Below, piece by piece: positions 37,601 to 47,227 of a DNA stretch of 64,000 nt. The number at the start of each line of letters is the position of its first letter. The stretch's first letter is position 1. The notes beneath the pieces were generated by a model that did not search any database, was not told the DNA's origin, and saw only the letters and a program-made list of their open reading frames with translations. Origin of the DNA: Xanthomonas arboricola (GTDB lineage Bacteria > Pseudomonadota > Gammaproteobacteria > Xanthomonadales > Xanthomonadaceae); NCBI RefSeq assembly GCF_002940665.1, contig NZ_MIGY01000003.1, positions 1,035,573 to 1,099,572 on the forward strand. The letters run 5' to 3'. Made by a program: the position numbers and the translations under genes.

Positions 37601-39694
37601 TCAATCCGCCAACCGCTCCCACAGGAAGCTGTAGGCCAGCGCGGCCATGTGCGCTGCCTGCGCGTTGTTGGCCGCACCGCCGTGGCCGCCTTCGATGTTC
37701 TCGTAGTAGGTCACGTCCTTGCCGGCCTCGATCATCTTGGCAGCCATCTTGCGCGCGTGGCCTGGATGCACGCGGTCGTCGCGCGTGGAGGTCAGGAAGA
37801 TCACCGGCGGATAGGTCTTCTTCGGGTCGAACAGGTGGTACGGCGAGAAGGTCTGGATGAACTTCCAGTCGTCGGTATCCGGGTTGCCGTACTCGGCCAT
37901 CCACGAGGCACCGGCCAGCAGATGGCTGTAGCGCTTCATGTCCAGCAGCGGCACCTGCACCACCACCGCGCCGAACAGCTCCGGATACTGGGTCAGCATG
38001 TTGCCGGTCATCAGGCCGCCATTGCTGCCGCCCTGCACGCCCAGATGCCTGGTCGAGGTGATCTTGCGCGCAACCAGGTCCTTGGCCACCGCAGCCATGT
38101 CTTCGTAGGCCTTGTGGCGATTCTGCTTGAGCGCGGCCTGGTGCCAGCGCGGGCCGTATTCGCCACCGCCGCGGATGTTGGCCACCACGTAGACGCCGCC
38201 CTTTTCCAGCCAGGCGCGGCCCAGTCCACCGGAGTAATTCGGCGTCATCGAAATCTCGAAACCGCCGTAGCCGTACAGCAGGGTCGGTGCGCTGCCATCG
38301 AGCTTCAACGCCTTGGGGCGCACAAGGAAATACGGCACGCGGGTGCCGTCCTTGCTGGTGGCAAAGTGCTGCTCGATGCTGTCCTTGCCGGCATCGAAGA
38401 ACGCCGGCATGGCCTTGAGCGGCTGCGGCGCAGTGCCCACCTCCACCCACGACAAGGTGGTCGGGGTCAGGTAGTCGGTGACGGTCAGCCACAATGCGTC
38501 GCTGTCGTCGCTGTCCACCGCGCTGACGTCGACGGTGCCGAATGCCGGCGCACCGACGAAGGCGCTCTTCTTCCAGCCATCCTGCGCAGGCGTGATCACG
38601 CTCAGGCGGTTCTTGACGTCTTCCAGCACGTTCAACACCAGGTGCGAACGCGTCCAGGCCATGCCCGCCAGCGAGGTGCTGTCGGTGGGCTCGAACAGCA
38701 CATCGAAGCTGCGCTTGCCGGCCATGAAGTCGTCAAAGCGCGTCGCCAGCAGCGAGCCGGCCTTGTAGGTCTTGCCGGCCACGGTCCACGGTTCGCGCAG
38801 TTCCAGGGTCAGCCATTGCCGCTTGACCGACTTGCTGGCCGAGTTGGGCGCATCCACCTTGACCAGCTTGCCGTCGGCGCCCTTGAGATACAGCTCCTCG
38901 TTGTAGAAGGCCAGCGTGCGGCTGACGAAATCGCGCTCGAATCCGGGCGTGTCGTCGTGCATCGCGGCGATGTACATGTCGGTCGGCTTGCCCTCGTACA
39001 CCACCGTGGCGGCGCTGAGCGGAGTGCCGCGCTTCCACTGCTTGGCGATGCGCGGATAGCCGGAGCTGGTCATCGTGCCGGCACCGAAATCGGTGAACAC
39101 GTACACGGTGTCCTGGTCGATCCAGCCCAGCCCGCCCTTGGATTCGGGGCGGAAGAAGCCGTCCTTGACCCACTGCTTGCCGGCCAGGTCGAACTCGCGG
39201 GTGACATCGGCATCGGCGCCGCCGCGCGACAGCGCGATCAGGCAGCGCTGGTAATCCGGGCGCAGGCAGTCGGCACCGTGCCAGACCCAGTTCTCGCCTT
39301 CGGCCTTGTTGAGCGCATCCAGGTCCAGCACCGTTTCCCACTTGGGCGCCGGCTTGCGGTATTCGTCCAGCGTGGTGCGACGCCACAGGCCGCGCTCGTG
39401 CTGCTTGTCCTTCCAGAAGTTGTAGTAGTACTCGCCGATCTTCTGCACACCCGGAATCTTCGCATCCGAATCCAGCACTTCGCGGATGCTGGTTTCCATC
39501 TGCCTGAAGGCCGGCGTGGCGGCCAGGCGCGCCTCGGTCCTGGCGTTCTGGGCCTTGACCCAGTCCAGCGGCTTGGCGCCGGAGACCTCTTCCAGCCAGG
39601 CGTAGGGATCGTTGGACACGGCGGTTTCCTCTGCAGAGACGGCGCCAGCGGTGATCAGACCGGCAACCAGGCAGATCGAGGCGAGTTTGGACAT
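37601..39694 (-). CDS. Prolyl oligopeptidase family S9 serine peptidase (exported)
   Basis: 697 residues with a signal peptide (ASICLVAGLITAGAVSA). N-terminal propeller domain, then hydrolase domain: Ser in VQGGSNGGLMTG, Asp in TSTRDDRVHPGHARKM, His in IEGGHGGAANN. NIRGGGEYGPRWHQAALKQNR is the prolyl-oligopeptidase pattern. Cleaves small peptides, likely after proline, in the periplasm. Start at 39694 has a clear signal peptide; the longer frame to 40135 overlaps the small gene at 39762-40073. Confidence 0.94.
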   Translation of the reverse strand: MSKLASICLVAGLITAGAVSAEETAVSNDPYAWLEEVSGAKPLDWVKAQNARTEARLAATPAFRQMETSIREVLDSDAKIPGVQKIGEYYYNFWKDKQHERGLWRRTTLDEYRKPAPKWETVLDLDALNKAEGENWVWHGADCLRPDYQRCLIALSRGGADADVTREFDLAGKQWVKDGFFRPESKGGLGWIDQDTVYVFTDFGAGTMTSSGYPRIAKQWKRGTPLSAATVVYEGKPTDMYIAAMHDDTPGFERDFVSRTLAFYNEELYLKGADGKLVKVDAPNSASKSVKRQWLTLELREPWTVAGKTYKAGSLLATRFDDFMAGKRSFDVLFEPTDSTSLAGMAWTRSHLVLNVLEDVKNRLSVITPAQDGWKKSAFVGAPAFGTVDVSAVDSDDSDALWLTVTDYLTPTTLSWVEVGTAPQPLKAMPAFFDAGKDSIEQHFATSKDGTRVPYFLVRPKALKLDGSAPTLLYGYGGFEISMTPNYSGGLGRAWLEKGGVYVVANIRGGGEYGPRWHQAALKQNRHKAYEDMAAVAKDLVARKITSTRHLGVQGGSNGGLMTGNMLTQYPELFGAVVVQVPLLDMKRYSHLLAGASWMAEYGNPDTDDWKFIQTFSPYHLFDPKKTYPPVIFLTSTRDDRVHPGHARKMAAKMIEAGKDVTYYENIEGGHGGAANNAQAAHMAALAYSFLWERLAD

Positions 39695-39761
39695 GAATAT
39701 TTCCGGGAGAACGAACGCCGGGAACGTAGCATAGCCCTCCGCCGCCCGACCCTGCCGAAGG

Positions 39762-40073
39762 TCAGGCCGCGCGCGCCTGTGTCGCCGCACGCGAAGTGCT
39801 GCGTCGGCGTTGCGCCTGCGGCCCGCGCCGACGTGGCGCGCCACGCCGCGCTCCGGGCCGCACCAGGGTCGGCAACGCAAAACGGTGCAGGCTCCACCAG
39901 GCCAGCATCGGCATGCCGACCAGCCACAGCGGCAGCCAGCCGATCCATTCGCTGTGGCCACGCGCGGCCGGCCACACCAGCACCAGGGCCAGGCCGGCCA
40001 GGGCGATCTGCCGGACCGGGCGCAGCACGCGTGGGTCGGGACGTTCGGAACGACGGGAAGGACGAATCGACAT
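39762..40073 (-). CDS. Small membrane protein, hypothetical
   Basis: 103 residues. Basic N-terminus, two hydrophobic segments (IALAGLALVLVWPAA and WIGWLPLWLVGMPMLAWW) and a very basic tail rich in Arg. I do not recognise a family. It is 67 bases upstream of the S9 peptidase start, same strand, and could share its transcript. Coding status rests on the sensible hydrophobic pattern and start; some doubt remains. Confidence 0.6.
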   Translation of the reverse strand: MSIRPSRRSERPDPRVLRPVRQIALAGLALVLVWPAARGHSEWIGWLPLWLVGMPMLAWWSLHRFALPTLVRPGARRGAPRRRGPQAQRRRSTSRAATQARAA

Positions 40074-40356
40074 GGCGGCACTCCGTGGCAGGAAGGATCA
40101 GAACAGGCCGGCAGGATTGCCTGCGCCCATCTCACCGACTGCGACCTGGAGGCAAAACCCGAAAGACCGTCTGGCCGGACGACTGCGCCAGCCGCAACGC
40201 CGTAACCACCGCCTGGTCACCAAGTTGCGCTCTCCCGGATCCGGGCGCGCGGTTGCCGGCCTGAGGCAGCCGCGTGCGCCAGACCCGACCGTTGACGCGA
40301 ACTTGCCCCCTGCATGCGGTAGTGTGCTGCTCCAACCGCCCCTTTGTGATGTTGCG

Positions 40357-40926
40357 ATGCGCCTGACCGTTACGATCGCCCTCGCTTTTCTGTTCGTCCT
40401 CGGCCTGCCCGTGGCATCGGCCAAGGACGCCCCTGCCAGCGAGCCGGCGGTTGATCTGTCCAAGATCATGGGCACCTGGTACGTGATTGCGCGCATGCCC
40501 AATCCGGTGGAGCGCGGTCACGTCACCAGCCGCGACGAGTACACCCTGGTCGAAGACGGCAAGGTGGCGGTGCGCTATCTGTACCGCGAGGGCTTCGGCG
40601 AGCCGGAGAAAGCGGTCAACGCACGCGCCTCGGTGGACGCCGAGAGCGGCAATCGCGACTGGCGGGTGTGGTTCTACAAGGTCATTCCGGCCAAGCAGCG
40701 CATCCTGGAAATCGCACCGGACGGTTCGTGGATGCTGATTTCCTACCCCGGCCGCGACCTGGCCTGGATCTTCGCGCGCAAGCCGGACATGAGCCGCGAC
40801 CAGTACCGCCAACTGGTCGACAAGATGCGCGACGACTATTCCATCTACACCGACAAGCTCAAGCGCGTGCCGCAGTTGCGCGAGCAGGTGGACCGCCTGG
40901 GCTTTGAAGTGCCCAACAAGCGCTGA
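40357..40926 (+). CDS. Lipocalin (Blc type)
   Basis: 189 residues. Signal peptide (FLFVLGLPVASA), then the lipocalin signature with GTWYVIARMPNPVERG (GxW motif). Later strands RDWRVWFYKVIPAKQRILEI and SYPGRDLAWIFARKP match the bacterial Blc-like group; no lipobox Cys, so it is probably soluble in the periplasm rather than a lipoprotein. Binds a hydrophobic ligand, perhaps membrane lipids. The start at 40357 was chosen for the signal peptide. Confidence 0.9.
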   Translation: MRLTVTIALAFLFVLGLPVASAKDAPASEPAVDLSKIMGTWYVIARMPNPVERGHVTSRDEYTLVEDGKVAVRYLYREGFGEPEKAVNARASVDAESGNRDWRVWFYKVIPAKQRILEIAPDGSWMLISYPGRDLAWIFARKPDMSRDQYRQLVDKMRDDYSIYTDKLKRVPQLREQVDRLGFEVPNKR

Positions 40927-41027
40927 TGTTGGGGTGCCAGCCTGCTGCCGGGCCGGATTCGGCTGTTTCGGACCTCAGCTGACCGGACGCGCCAGGCGGG
41001 AATATTCGGCGCAAGGCGCCGCCACGC

Positions 41028-41993
41028 TCAGTCGTAATTGCTCAACGCCAGCGACAGCAGCGCCTTGGCCTGTTCGCGCAGCGAGACCGGCTCGACGATC
41101 TCCGCATCCGAGCCGTAATGCAGCACATCCATCAACAGTTCGCGCGAATTGCTGTACGGCACCTTGAGCTCGTAACGGCCATCGGCCAGAAAGCGGCCCT
41201 GCTGCTTGGAATGCCAATGCTCGTCGGCCACCCAGCGCGCGGCCTTGGCACTGAACACGATGGTGGCCCAGCCCTTGGGCGCGCCGGAAAAGATGCCGTA
41301 GCTGGCTGCCAATTGTTCGTCCAGCTCACTGTCGGGCACATCGCGCGGCACGCTCTCGAGCAGGCGTGCGTGATTGATGCGATCCACTGCAAAGCTGCGC
41401 ACGCCATCGCGGCCGTGATCCCAGGCGTCCAGATACCAGTTGTCGCGGTAATGGGTGATGCGCTGCGGAGACACCGTGCGCTTGGTCGATTCGTCGGTGG
41501 AACGGGCGCGGTAGTCGAAGCTCAGCTGTTTGCGCTCCAGCACGCCGGAAGCGACGGTGCGGAAGCTGGCTTCGTCGAGCTTGCGTCCGCGGTGCGGAAT
41601 CACCCGCACCCGGTCCACCGGCCACTGCGACACACCGGCCTGGGCGGCCAGCAACCCTTCGATGCGCTGCTGCAGCGGCGCCAGCATCGAGGACAACACC
41701 CCACCGCCGGTACGCGCGAGCAGTTGCTGCGACGCCAGCAGCGCGTGCAGTTCCTCCGAACTCAGCCACAGGCCGGGCAGTTCGAAGCGGTCGCTTTCGC
41801 CGGAGAGATAACGGAACCCCGATTCGCCGTCGCCTTCCACCGGCGCCATCAGCGCATCGCGCAGAAACGCCAGATCGCGATACACGGTTGCGCGGGAACA
41901 GCTCAGCTCATCCTGCAGCCGCGCCACCGTGACCGGGTAGCGTGCCGACTTGAGCAAGCGATGCAGGGAGTTGATGCGTTCGTAGCGGTCCAT
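41028..41993 (-). CDS. WYL-domain transcriptional regulator
   Basis: 321 residues. N-terminal winged helix (RINSLHRLLKSARYPVTVARLQDEL...RATVYRDLAFLRDAL), a central WYL domain (FDYRARSTDES...TVSPQRITHYRDNWYLDAWD) and a C-terminal WCX extension. Such proteins are ligand-responsive repressors or activators, often tied to DNA damage or defence. No obvious target gene next to it; the DUF481 gene diverges from it. Start at 41993 by family N-terminus. Confidence 0.93.
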   Translation of the reverse strand: MDRYERINSLHRLLKSARYPVTVARLQDELSCSRATVYRDLAFLRDALMAPVEGDGESGFRYLSGESDRFELPGLWLSSEELHALLASQQLLARTGGGVLSSMLAPLQQRIEGLLAAQAGVSQWPVDRVRVIPHRGRKLDEASFRTVASGVLERKQLSFDYRARSTDESTKRTVSPQRITHYRDNWYLDAWDHGRDGVRSFAVDRINHARLLESVPRDVPDSELDEQLAASYGIFSGAPKGWATIVFSAKAARWVADEHWHSKQQGRFLADGRYELKVPYSNSRELLMDVLHYGSDAEIVEPVSLREQAKALLSLALSNYD

Positions 41994-42266
41994 GCGTCGA
42001 TTATGTCCGAGTCTTTGCCTGGCAGGGTGAGCGTCGCTGTACGCCGGCAATCATGCCTGGATCGGCGCCGCCGCGATGGTGCAGGTTGGGCCGGCGCGTT
42101 CGCCCGCAGCGCGCACGCAACCGCGCCAGTCGCTGCTGTTGCGCGGCCTGCGTCCGAACCTCTTCTGAAGCGCAGCGTTCACTTGCTCATGACGTAGCCG
42201 CTCAGTCCGTTATCATGAAATCGCTTTCACCCTCTTTATGACCCTGTCCTCCAAAGCGAGCCGCCC

Positions 42267-43067
42267 ATGTCCCGCAGTGCCCCGTTGTCTGCCTTGCTGC
42301 CGCTGTTGTTGATCACGCCCACCGTCTGGGCCCAGGCGGTCGCACCGGCCCCGGTGGACCCGGCTGCCGCCGTGATGCCGTCGCCGTGGAGCGGGAGCAG
42401 TGGCGAGCTCGGCTATGCCGCCGCCCATGGCAACAGCACCACCGATAGCCTCAACGGCCGGGTCCGCCTGCGCTACACCGACGGCGACTGGATCCACAGC
42501 CTGGATGCCACCGCGCTGCGCTCCAGCTCCGAATACACCAATACCGACGACGACGGCAGCACCTCGCGCGAGCGCCAGACCACAGCCGAGCGTTACACCG
42601 GCAGCGCCGGCAGCGCCCTGCAGTTGGGCGAGCATCGCCAGCTCACCGCCACCGGCCGCTACGAACATGACGACTTTGCTACCTACGACCGCCTGGCCAC
42701 CTTCGGCATCGGTTACGGCACGCGTCTGATCGATGCCGAACGCTTCTATCTGGATGCGCAGATCGGCCCGGGTATCCGGCGTGCGCACAACAGCGACGAA
42801 GATCGCAACGAGACCGGCCTGATCGGGCGCGGGCTGTTCGACCTCAAGTACACCGTCACCGACAACACCGATCTGATCAACACGCTGTTGGTGGAATCGG
42901 GCGAATACAACACGTATGCGCAGAACGATTTCGGCGTGCAGGTCAGCATGAACTCGCACTTTGCACTCAAGGCCGCCTGGCAGATGCGCCACAACAGCGA
43001 AGTCAGCGACGGCGACAAGAAGACCGACACCCTGACCACGGTCAACCTGGTCTACACGTTCAAGTAA
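42267..43067 (+). CDS. DUF481 outer-membrane beta-barrel protein (YdiY type)
   Basis: 266 residues. Signal peptide (LLPLLLITPTVWA), then a beta-barrel built of alternating strands (GELGYAAAHGNSTTDSLNG, RLRYTDGDWIHSLDATALR) and a final strand LTTVNLVYTFK ending in aromatic plus Lys. The DUF481 family forms salt- or acid-induced outer-membrane proteins in enteric bacteria; function unknown here. Divergent from the WYL regulator with a 273-base gap. Confidence 0.9.
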   Translation: MSRSAPLSALLPLLLITPTVWAQAVAPAPVDPAAAVMPSPWSGSSGELGYAAAHGNSTTDSLNGRVRLRYTDGDWIHSLDATALRSSSEYTNTDDDGSTSRERQTTAERYTGSAGSALQLGEHRQLTATGRYEHDDFATYDRLATFGIGYGTRLIDAERFYLDAQIGPGIRRAHNSDEDRNETGLIGRGLFDLKYTVTDNTDLINTLLVESGEYNTYAQNDFGVQVSMNSHFALKAAWQMRHNSEVSDGDKKTDTLTTVNLVYTFK

Positions 43068-43080
43068 CCACCCACGATCG

Positions 43081-43440
43081 GTAGGAGCGGCCCTGGCCGC
43101 GAGGGCTTTCCCGGTAAAGCCTCTCGCGGCCAGGGCCGCTCCTACGAAGAGCGCATCTTGTCGGACAGGCCCTGCGCGAGGCAGCGGTCAATCGGGCCCA
43201 TACGTTCGAATCCGCAACCGCGATCTGTAGGAGCGGACCTGGCCGCGAGGGGCCGTCCTGGGAAAACCTCTCGCGGCCAGGGCCGCTCCTACGAAGAGCG
43301 CATCTTGTCGGACGAGCCCTGCGCGAGGCAGCGGTCAATCGGGTCCATACGTTCGAATCCGCAACCGCGATCTGTAGGAGCGGACCTGGCCGCGAGGGGC
43401 CGTCCCGATAAAGCCTCTCGCGGCCAGGGCCGCTGCTACG
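43081..43440. repeat. Tandem array of about 147-bp hairpin repeats (2.5 copies)
   Basis: Units begin with GTAGGAGCGG at 43081, 43227 and 43374 (periods 146 and 147). Each starts with a hairpin of about 66 bases (CTGGCCGCGAG...CTCGCGGCCAG), followed by a shared spacer with CGAAGAGCGCATCTTGTCGG and GGCAGCGGTCAATCGGG. The third unit contains only the hairpin part. Short substitutions differ between copies. The whole gap from 43068 to the hemC stop (43545) has no gene. Confidence 0.85.
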
Positions 43441-43545
43441 GAAGGCGGGCGTTGCGCGAGGGCCGGCATTGCGGGCAAGCCTGTCGTCTGCGCCCCGGGC
43501 GCCGGCGTCGATGTCGTTCGTGTTACGGGCTGACGCGGCGGTGCG

Positions 43546-44460
43546 TTACAGCTCGGCCAGCAGCTGCGCGGCGCCCTTGTCGAACAGGCCTTGCGCGACC
43601 AGGCGGCCGAGTGCTTCGGTGTCGTCGGCGCTGCCGTGCGCGTCGGCGTGGATCAGGCGTCCATCGCTGGCGCTGCCGACCATGCCCTGCAGGAACAGGC
43701 CCTGCCCCTCCCAGCGCGCGAACGCCGCCACCGGCACATGACAGCTGCCGTGCAGCGCGCGATTCATCGCCCGCTCCGCTTCCACGCAGGCGCGCGTGCG
43801 GCCGGCATCCAGCACCGCCAGCAGGCCGTGGATGCGCGCATCGTCGCCACGGCATTCCACCGCCACCGCGCCCTGGGCCGGCGCCGGCAACCAGTCGGGG
43901 GCGTCCAGGCGCGCAGTGATGCGCGCATCCAGGCCCAGCCGCTGCAGGCCGGCGCAGGCCAGCACGATGGCGTCGTAACCGCCGTTGTCGAGCTTGGCCA
44001 GGCGGGTGTTGACGTTGCCGCGCAGATCGATCAATTCCAGATCCGGACGTGCCGCGCGCAACTGCGCCTGACGCCGCAAGGAGGACGTGCCCACGCGTGC
44101 GCCCAGCGGCAGCGCCTGCAGGCTGGCATAAAGATTGGACACCAGTGCATCGGCGGCGTCGCCACGCTCCATGATCGCCGGCAGCACGAAGGGCGCGTCC
44201 AGCTCCATCGGCACATCCTTGAGCGAATGCACCGCGCAATCGGCCTCGCCGCGCAGCATCGCCAGCTCCAGTTCCTTCAGGAACAGGCCCTTGCCGCCGA
44301 TCGCGGCCAGCGAGCGGTCCAGCACCTCGTCGCCGCGGGTGCTCATCGGCACCAGCGCGACCTCCAGCCCCGGGTGGTGCTGGCGCAGCGCTGCGGCGAC
44401 GTGTTCGCTCTGCCAGAGGGCGAGCGGGCTCTTACGGGTAGCGATGCGGAGCGTGGTCAT
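43546..44460 (-). CDS. hemC: Porphobilinogen deaminase
   Basis: Makes hydroxymethylbilane from four porphobilinogens in haem synthesis. 304 residues. [21 protein letters not shown] at the start, [27 protein letters not shown] and the dipyrromethane-binding Cys in [11 protein letters not shown] are all present. Follows algR as in Pseudomonas aeruginosa; hemD, often the next gene, is not here. The longer frame to 45762 is a shadow of algZR. Confidence 0.97.
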   Translation of the reverse strand: MTTLRIATRKSPLALWQSEHVAAALRQHHPGLEVALVPMSTRGDEVLDRSLAAIGGKGLFLKELELAMLRGEADCAVHSLKDVPMELDAPFVLPAIMERGDAADALVSNLYASLQALPLGARVGTSSLRRQAQLRAARPDLELIDLRGNVNTRLAKLDNGGYDAIVLACAGLQRLGLDARITARLDAPDWLPAPAQGAVAVECRGDDARIHGLLAVLDAGRTRACVEAERAMNRALHGSCHVPVAAFARWEGQGLFLQGMVGSASDGRLIHADAHGSADDTEALGRLVAQGLFDKGAAQLLAEL

Positions 44461-44564
44461 CGGGCCATTATCACGGACCGGGCGCGTAACTCCTACCTGG
44501 AGCGCACGCCGGCGCCCGCACCGCCGAGCACCAAGGCGCCCCACCGCACGCGGCATGCCACGCG

Positions 44565-45296
44565 CTAACGCAATTGCTCGCGCAGGCTGGCCACGCAGCG
44601 GCGGCTCACTTCCAGGGGTTGCGGCACATTGCGCAGGACCGCGTGCACCTGGCCATCGCCGCTGCGTCGCAGTTCCACCAGCTCGGCGCGCGCGACCAGA
44701 CAATTGCGGTGGATGCGCACCAGACGGTCGGCGAATTCGTCTTCCAGCGATTTGAGCGACTCTTCGATCAAGTCCTCGCCACGGGTGTGGTGGACGATGA
44801 CGTACTTTTCCTCGGCTTGCAGGTAGCGGATGTCGCCGATGGCGATCAGCCGCAGGCTGCCGCGCAGGCGCGCGCACAGGTGCGTGCGCAGCGGTGGCGG
44901 CGTGGCGCTGGGAGCGCGCCCGGCCAGAAAGGTGACCACCTTTTCCAGTGCGGCGGTCAGGCGTTCGGGGCGCACCGGTTTCATCAGGTAATCCAGCGCT
45001 GCGGCGTCGAAGGCCGACAACGCGTGCTGGTCGTAGGCGGTGCAGAACACCACCGCCGGCTGCGGCTGGCTCTGGCGCAGCAGGCGCGCGGTTTCCAGGC
45101 CGTCGACGCCGGGCATGGCGATGTCCAGCAACACCAGATCCGGATGCAGATGGTGGCACTGCTGCAGCACCTGCTGGCCGTTTTCGGCCTCGCCGATCAC
45201 TTCGACGTGCGGATGTTCGCCCAGCAGCAGGCGCAGGCGCTCGCGCGCCAGCGGCTCGTCGTCGGCGATCAGCACCCGCACTTGCGTGGCCGTCAT
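44565..45296 (-). CDS. algR: LytTR response regulator, AlgR type
   Basis: 243 residues. Receiver domain with acidic pocket (ADDEPLA), phospho-acceptor Asp in [10 protein letters not shown] and Lys in [11 protein letters not shown]-terminal LytTR DNA-binding domain ([21 protein letters not shown]...[16 protein letters not shown]). Start at 45296 with AGGGGG upstream; Met two codons earlier is possible. Sits between the sensor kinase and hemC, the order seen in Pseudomonas. In that genus AlgR controls alginate, pili and virulence; xanthomonads make no alginate, so targets here will differ. Confidence 0.92.
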   Translation of the reverse strand: MTATQVRVLIADDEPLARERLRLLLGEHPHVEVIGEAENGQQVLQQCHHLHPDLVLLDIAMPGVDGLETARLLRQSQPQPAVVFCTAYDQHALSAFDAAALDYLMKPVRPERLTAALEKVVTFLAGRAPSATPPPLRTHLCARLRGSLRLIAIGDIRYLQAEEKYVIVHHTRGEDLIEESLKSLEDEFADRLVRIHRNCLVARAELVELRRSGDGQVHAVLRNVPQPLEVSRRCVASLREQLR

Positions 45297-45328
45297 GGAC
45301 ATCCCCCTTCGCTGCAGCGACTCCCCCG

Positions 45329-46381
45329 TCACGGCAGCGGCAATGTGATCTCGCAGGCATAGTAGCCTTCGGCCCAGCTGGCCGCCATCCGTGCCCCGGC
45401 ACCGAACTGGAACGCCAGCCGATGCGAGATGCTGGCCTGGGCGTGCCCGGCCCCGGCCACCAGCGGCAACTGGGTCCCCGGCTGCGGGGCGGGATTGACG
45501 ATGCGGATCTGCAACTGGTTGCCGCGCTGGCGCAGCGACAGGTACAGCGTGCCGCCCTCGGGCATGCGCGAGACGCCATGCAGCACGGCGTTTTCCACCA
45601 GCGGCTGCAGCACCAGGCGCGGCATCGGCAGCTCCCACGGCAACGGCTCCTGGCGGTGCCAGCGCACTTGCAGGCGCTCGCCCAGGCGCAGTGATTCGAT
45701 CGCCAGGTAGCGTTCGGCCAGTTCGCACTCGGCGCGCAAACTGGACATGCCTTCGCCGGCACCGAGCGCGGCGCGGAACAGATCCGATAGGTCCAGCACC
45801 GCCTGTTCGGCCACTACCGGGTCGCGGCGCAGCAGGCTGGCGATGAGGTTCATGCTGTTGAACAGGAAGTGCGGGCGGATGCGTGCCTGCAAGGCGTCGG
45901 CCTGGGCACGCGCATTGGCCTGCACCTGCGCTTCCCAGCGGTCGCTGACGTAGAAGTAGCGCAGTGCCAGCGCGGTGATCAGCACCACCGTCGCCGCGCT
46001 GCCCAGTGTGAAGCGCCAGAAGCCGACAAAGGGACCAAGCGGGGCCTGGTCGAGCGCCGCATACAGGGCATGGACGATTCCCGCACCGAGCATCGCCACC
46101 ACCGCAGCGATCGACAGCGCGGCCAGCCCGCCCACACGTGGCGGCAGCCGCGACAAGGCCGGCCGCAGCACGCACAGCAACACGCTGACCGCCAGCGCCA
46201 GCCACAGCGCCAGGCCGCTGGCCGAGACAAAGCGCGACAAGGTGATGCTGCGCGCCGCGCCGGCGTCAGGCACCAGGGTCACCACCAGCACCACCAGTTC
46301 GGCGAGGCCCAGCATGGCGCCCAATCGTGGCAGCCGGCACAGGTCCGGCATCCAGGCGATCGGTGGCGCGTGCTTGGCCAT
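45329..46381 (-). CDS. algZ: LytS-type sensor histidine kinase, AlgZ/FimS type
   Basis: 350 residues. Four membrane segments in the N-terminal 150 residues, no periplasmic sensor domain, then the HisKA-like LytS kinase with phosphorylated His in [13 protein letters not shown] and the ATP site in [15 protein letters not shown]. The downstream ATPase G-box is short, as in the AlgZ group. Ends 32 bases before algR. Start at 46381 by family; the longer frame to 46558 is a shadow of the esterase. Confidence 0.9.
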   Translation of the reverse strand: MAKHAPPIAWMPDLCRLPRLGAMLGLAELVVLVVTLVPDAGAARSITLSRFVSASGLALWLALAVSVLLCVLRPALSRLPPRVGGLAALSIAAVVAMLGAGIVHALYAALDQAPLGPFVGFWRFTLGSAATVVLITALALRYFYVSDRWEAQVQANARAQADALQARIRPHFLFNSMNLIASLLRRDPVVAEQAVLDLSDLFRAALGAGEGMSSLRAECELAERYLAIESLRLGERLQVRWHRQEPLPWELPMPRLVLQPLVENAVLHGVSRMPEGGTLYLSLRQRGNQLQIRIVNPAPQPGTQLPLVAGAGHAQASISHRLAFQFGAGARMAASWAEGYYACEITLPLP

Positions 46382-46385
46382 GGCC

Positions 46386-47054
46386 TCAGGCAGCGGTGAA
46401 GCGTGCCTGCATCCAGGTGCGCAAGGCCTCGATCTCCTCCAGGCAGACCTGGTGGCCCATCGGGTAGGTGTGCCAGTCCAGTTCGAAACCGAGCGTACGC
46501 AGGGTCTGCATGCTGGCCTGACCGGCGCCGAACGGCACCACCGGATCGGCCGTGCCATGGGCCATGAACACGGGTTGGCCGGAGGCGGCCGGCTGCAGCT
46601 GGCTGGCGGCCGCCGCCGGGTCGGGCAGATAGGTGGACAGGGCGATCAACCCGGCCAGCGGCACGCTGCGCTGCAGCCCGACCGCCAGGGTCACTGCGCC
46701 GCCTTGCGAGAACCCGGCCAGCAGCATGCGCGCAGGGGCGATGCCGCGGGATTGCTCATGGGCGATCAGCGCCTCGACCTGGACCACCGATTCGGCGATG
46801 CCGGCCTTGTCGGCGCGCGTGGCGAAATCCATGCCCACGATGTCGTACCAGCCGCGCATGCGCACGCCGTTGTTGATGGTGATCGGGCGGATCGGCGCAT
46901 GCGGAAACACGAAGCGCAGCGCCGGCCAGTCCGGGCGCACCAGTTCCGGCACCATCGGGGCGAAATCGCTGCCATCGGCGCCCAGGCCGTGCAGCCACAG
47001 CACGGTCCATTGCGGATTCGGTCCGGTCTCGCGTTCGATCACTTCCAGCATCAT
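46386..47054 (-). CDS. Carboxylesterase/phospholipase (EstB type alpha/beta hydrolase)
   Basis: 222 residues. Oxyanion region LWLHGLGADGSDF, nucleophile Ser in AGFSQGGAV, Asp in AHGTADPVVPFG and His in YPMGHQVCLEE. Length and motifs match the small intracellular carboxylesterases (EstB, YpfH, acyl-protein thioesterase group). Its stop lies 4 bases before the algZ start, so it is probably the first gene of the algZR transcript, although no functional link is known. Confidence 0.93.
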   Translation of the reverse strand: MMLEVIERETGPNPQWTVLWLHGLGADGSDFAPMVPELVRPDWPALRFVFPHAPIRPITINNGVRMRGWYDIVGMDFATRADKAGIAESVVQVEALIAHEQSRGIAPARMLLAGFSQGGAVTLAVGLQRSVPLAGLIALSTYLPDPAAAASQLQPAASGQPVFMAHGTADPVVPFGAGQASMQTLRTLGFELDWHTYPMGHQVCLEEIEALRTWMQARFTAA

Positions 47055-47227
47055 CCAGCTCCGCTTGCGGGCTGGGCATTATGCCTTGCGCCATCGGCCG
47101 GGCCGATCACGCATTGGCCGAGTCACACGCGCCGTCCGCTCTCTGCGCCCGTCGCGGGCAGCGGGATTGGCGCGACAGACGCGAAGTTGGCGATGCGCAT
47201 CGATTCCGCCATGCGCCGCCTGCGCGC

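Noticed and set aside
43081..43440. Regularly spaced repeats that could be taken for a CRISPR array
   Set aside because: Unit length is about 147 bases, the spacers are themselves repeated, and each repeat is a long hairpin; no cas genes.
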